Assembly (NCBI GenBank): GCA_016286785.1 | Contig: JAEEUB010000002.1 | Coordinates: 1 to 64,000 of the forward strand | DNA: 64,000 nt | Direction: 5' to 3' | Origin: Candidatus Saccharimonadota bacterium | GTDB taxonomy: Bacteria > Patescibacteriota > Saccharimonadia > Saccharimonadales > Saccharimonadaceae | In this document: one piece after another, positions 61,625 to 64,000 of the stretch | Numbering within the stretch: the stretch's first letter is position 1 | Layout of the letters: every line of letters starts with the position of its first letter | Notes under the pieces: generated by a model | Told to the model about the DNA's origin: nothing | The model's database searches: none | Seen by the model: the letters and a program-made list of their open reading frames with translations, nothing else | Made by a program: the position numbers and the translations under genes

Positions 61625-62896
61625 ATGAAACATTCTGTAGAAGAAATAACCTTAAGGAGTGGTGCAAAGGGAATTCTTATCAATATTCCTGGTGCTAGCG
61701 TAATGTCTACGCGCATCCAGTTTAGGGCTGGTATGATGTATGCCAAAAACAAGAATGTATACGAAATACCTCACGTTGTCGAGCACCTAGCTTTTGGGGC
61801 GAACGCCAAATTCCGCGACGAGCAAGCGTTTGAAGCAGAGTTTACGAAAAACGGAGCCTATCACAATGCTTGGACTTCTGACGTATCGGTATGCTACGAG
61901 GCTGAATGTGCAGATTTTGAATGGGAACGCATCATGGAACTTCAACGGGTTTCTATCTGCGAACCTAGATTTAACGAAGAAGAATTAAAATCAGAAAAAT
62001 CCAATGTGCGTAGCGAGCTAACCGGATACATGAACGATTATTATAGACTGCTCTGGCCAAAAGTTCAGCAAGCTGTTGGCGAGGATATTCTTGATATTTC
62101 GGAGCGCATAAAAACAATCTCTAATATTGAGCTAAAAGACATTCGCGAGCATTACCGCCGTACTCATACCGCAAAAAACATGCTCTTTGTAGTGGCTGGC
62201 AAAATCCGTGGCCGAAAGCGCAAAATTATGCGCATGCTAGAATCGTGGAATTTAAAAGAAGGTGAAAAGTTCGAAATCCCGGTTGCAGACCTACATACCA
62301 GTGAGGCTGTCTCCATTAGAAGAAAAGATGCATCAAATGTTACGTTTGGATTCTCTTTAGTGACGCCGCGTCACCTTGAGCCGAATGAAGTTTTCGCAAT
62401 GAACTGTCTAAATCACATCTTAAATGGTACGACTAATTCTCGTATTTTTGGCGCAGCTAGAAAACGCGGACTAGTGTATGGTATGGGAAGCTCGGTGGCC
62501 AGTAATGCCAACAGTTCTTATTGGGATTTCGATGGTGAAGTTAATGTTGAGAATGCTGAAGAGTTATTCGATTTAATTCAAGTAGAACTGACCAAAGCAT
62601 TGAATGGTGAAATATCCGACAAAGACTTTGCTGCGGCAAAATCTTACGCGCTCGGTAGATTGCAAATGGGAGCCCAAACCGTAGGCCAAATTGCAGATTA
62701 TTACGCCGATGGATACTTTACGAACGAAACCATCGAAAAATACGACAATATGGCAAATCTTATTAAATCGATTGATAAATATAAAATGGTCGAACTAGCG
62801 CGCGAATTCGCGGGCTCCGGAATTAAAGGCTTTGCTGCCGTATCCTCGACGGATAAAGCTTTTATTGCTGGACTAGGAAGTAAATTAGAATTTTAG
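61625..62896 (+). CDS. M16-family zinc peptidase (processing-peptidase-like)
   Basis: 423 aa with the inverted zinc motif HxxEH at His50-Val-Val-Glu53-His54 (IPHVVEHLAFG) and a downstream Glu in EKSNVRSEL, followed by the second inactive M16 half (about 220-423). No signal peptide, so probably cytoplasmic. It follows secA by 9 bases without a clear ribosome site. It may clear short peptides. The natural substrate is unknown. Confidence 0.9.
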   Translation: MKHSVEEITLRSGAKGILINIPGASVMSTRIQFRAGMMYAKNKNVYEIPHVVEHLAFGANAKFRDEQAFEAEFTKNGAYHNAWTSDVSVCYEAECADFEWERIMELQRVSICEPRFNEEELKSEKSNVRSELTGYMNDYYRLLWPKVQQAVGEDILDISERIKTISNIELKDIREHYRRTHTAKNMLFVVAGKIRGRKRKIMRMLESWNLKEGEKFEIPVADLHTSEAVSIRRKDASNVTFGFSLVTPRHLEPNEVFAMNCLNHILNGTTNSRIFGAARKRGLVYGMGSSVASNANSSYWDFDGEVNVENAEELFDLIQVELTKALNGEISDKDFAAAKSYALGRLQMGAQTVGQIADYYADGYFTNETIEKYDNMANLIKSIDKYKMVELAREFAGSGIKGFAAVSSTDKAFIAGLGSKLEF

Positions 62897-64000
62897 CTTA
62901 GTTTTTTAACTATAGCCTGAAATTGTTCGCCACGATCGTATACATTTTCGAACATATCAAACGAAGCGGCAGAAGGCGACATTAGTACAACAGCTTTGCT
63001 AAGGCCTTCGGCCTCGTCTTTAGCCAGGCTAACTGCTTCTTCTAATGAATCGGCAACCATAAAACGATTATCTTGATAAATCCTAGCCAATTCATGACCA
63101 GATTCGCCTATAAGGACTATTTTTTTAACTTGCGGAGCTTGCAAGATATCATATATTTCGGGAAGATCCTCATAATCGGTTTTATCTCGACCGCCAACAA
63201 TTATTACTAGATTATTTTTTGAAAAAGCGTTAACCGCAACCTTTGTGGAAGAAGGGTTAGTGGAAAAATTGTCGTCATAGTATTTAACGTCATTAAGTTC
63301 GCGCAAAAATTCAAGACGATGAGGGAGTCCTTTAAAGTTGCTAATACCAGAGACTATTTCGGCTGTATTTTTAGCTAATAATTCATCCGGTGAGATATTT
63401 TTATAGCAAGCCACAGCCGCTATGGCTGCAACAGCATTCTCTTCATTATGTTTCCCCGGCAAATTAACAGCACGCTTAACTTCTTCTGGTATTTCAAACG
63501 GGTAGGGAATCTTTTGGGCCCGGGAGAAGCTTGCCAGTTTCGTTGAATCGGGATTATTTTTGAAATAAATAAGAAAATCATTCTCGTTTTGGTTGCGACC
63601 AATATTAGCTTTCGCATTTAGGTAATCATCATATCCGTCATGAACGTTTAGATGATCTGGCTCGATAGTTCCAATGATGGCAATATGTGGAGACTTTTTT
63701 AGATCCCAAAGCTGAAAGCTAGATAGCTCGAAAACCACAACGGATTCTTTATTTAGAATGTCCAAAACATTGATAGCAGGATTGCCGATATTGCCAATTA
63801 GATGCACATCCTCTTTAAAAGCAGAAAGTATTGATTCGATAAAAGAGCAAGTAGTGCCCTTGCCCTTAGTTGCAGTAACGCCAATGATTGGGCACGGACA
63901 GTGATCGAAGAAATACTTTGTCATACTCGTTTCGTTTGGGAGCTTTAACGGCGGAACGCTAGGGCTCCGAAAAACCATGTCATATGACGAAAAATCATTT
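62893..64000 (-). CDS. murD: UDP-N-acetylmuramoyl-L-alanine:D-glutamate ligase (5' end outside window)
   Basis: Adds D-glutamate to the peptidoglycan stem, using the product of murI. The frame is open to the right edge; codons before the apparent ATG 63978 read ...SYDMVFRSPSVPP, the end of the MurD N-terminal domain, so the true start lies beyond 64000. The ATP loop GVTATKGKGTT, the HNEENAVAAIAA block and the C-terminal domain (YDDNFSTNPSST, GGRDK) are present. It overlaps the stop of the M16 gene on the other strand by 4 bases. Confidence 0.93.
   Translation of the reverse strand, partial: NDFSSYDMVFRSPSVPPLKLPNETSMTKYFFDHCPCPIIGVTATKGKGTTCSFIESILSAFKEDVHLIGNIGNPAINVLDILNKESVVVFELSSFQLWDLKKSPHIAIIGTIEPDHLNVHDGYDDYLNAKANIGRNQNENDFLIYFKNNPDSTKLASFSRAQKIPYPFEIPEEVKRAVNLPGKHNEENAVAAIAAVACYKNISPDELLAKNTAEIVSGISNFKGLPHRLEFLRELNDVKYYDDNFSTNPSSTKVAVNAFSKNNLVIIVGGRDKTDYEDLPEIYDILQAPQVKKIVLIGESGHELARIYQDNRFMVADSLEEAVSLAKDEAEGLSKAVVLMSPSAASFDMFENVYDRGEQFQAIVKKLS

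Overview
The window is a piece of a small, compact bacterial chromosome, most likely from the Candidate Phyla Radiation (Patescibacteria), probably the Saccharibacteria/TM7 group. That placement is inferred from several signs. Core enzymes are shortened (NusA 368 aa, PGK 350 aa, thioredoxin reductase 254 aa). MurA carries an N-terminal XRE-type helix-turn-helix. RNase J has a long basic N-terminus. There are many N-in membrane-anchored proteins of unknown function and almost no biosynthetic genes. TGA is used as an ordinary stop (for example at 9536, 9748, 11428 and 13441), so the code is standard and this is not a Gracilibacteria/SR1-type genome. No 16S rRNA is present, so the lineage cannot be fixed from the window alone.

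Layout. 1-520: the 3' end of a 23S rRNA and a 5S rRNA. 0.6-6.5 kb: nusA (-), a small membrane-protein gene with a broken tandem copy, rnj, a glutathione peroxidase-thioredoxin-thioredoxin reductase operon and tRNA-Leu. 6.6-12.5 kb: accessory genes, including a nucleotidyltransferase-like protein, a GC-rich 56-aa ORF, a Y-family polymerase/YolD pair, and GT8-acyltransferase-GT8. 12.4-19 kb: tRNA-Cys, two transporters, an acetyltransferase, a 1135-aa surface papain-like/LRR protein, and tRNA-Gly followed by copies of its 3' end. 19-25 kb: lemA-htpX, a membrane protein, an unusual ligA, a frameshifted gene, a GC-rich hypothetical gene under a consensus promoter, and tRNA-Glu. 25-44 kb: housekeeping (pyk, pgk, murA, a UvrD-type helicase, rnhA, tyrS, a TRM11-like methylase, rpmA, xseAB, a minimal two-component pair, recO, ppa, glyS, hisS). 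44-51 kb: accessory genes (PEP-synthase-like enzyme, acetyltransferases, a methyltransferase, an HD-domain protein) and tRNAs Phe, Val and Lys. 51-64 kb: murI, rarA, a DsbA-like protein with a CxxC membrane partner, a structured RNA, an Rpf-like muralytic protein, rsmA, serS, hpf, secA, an M16 peptidase, and murD running off the right edge.

The most pervasive pattern is regulatory. In about two dozen genes a TATAAT-type -10 box, usually extended (TGnTATAAT), lies exactly 6 (sometimes 7-8) bases before the start codon. This puts the expected transcription start on the A of ATG, so leaderless mRNAs appear to be the default. A smaller set (nusA, rnj, lemA, rpmA, hpf, the 56-aa ORF, the 24.3-kb ORF and others) has Shine-Dalgarno sequences and real 5' UTRs.

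The genes fit an epibiotic or host-dependent cell: wall turnover (murA, murD, murI, Rpf-like), secretion (secA), extracytoplasmic thiol chemistry (DsbA-like plus a CPTC membrane protein), glycolipid-type surface modification (GT8/PlsC), surface proteases, and a minimal set for translation, repair and lower glycolysis. I see no CRISPR array, no intact insertion sequence and no obvious prophage.
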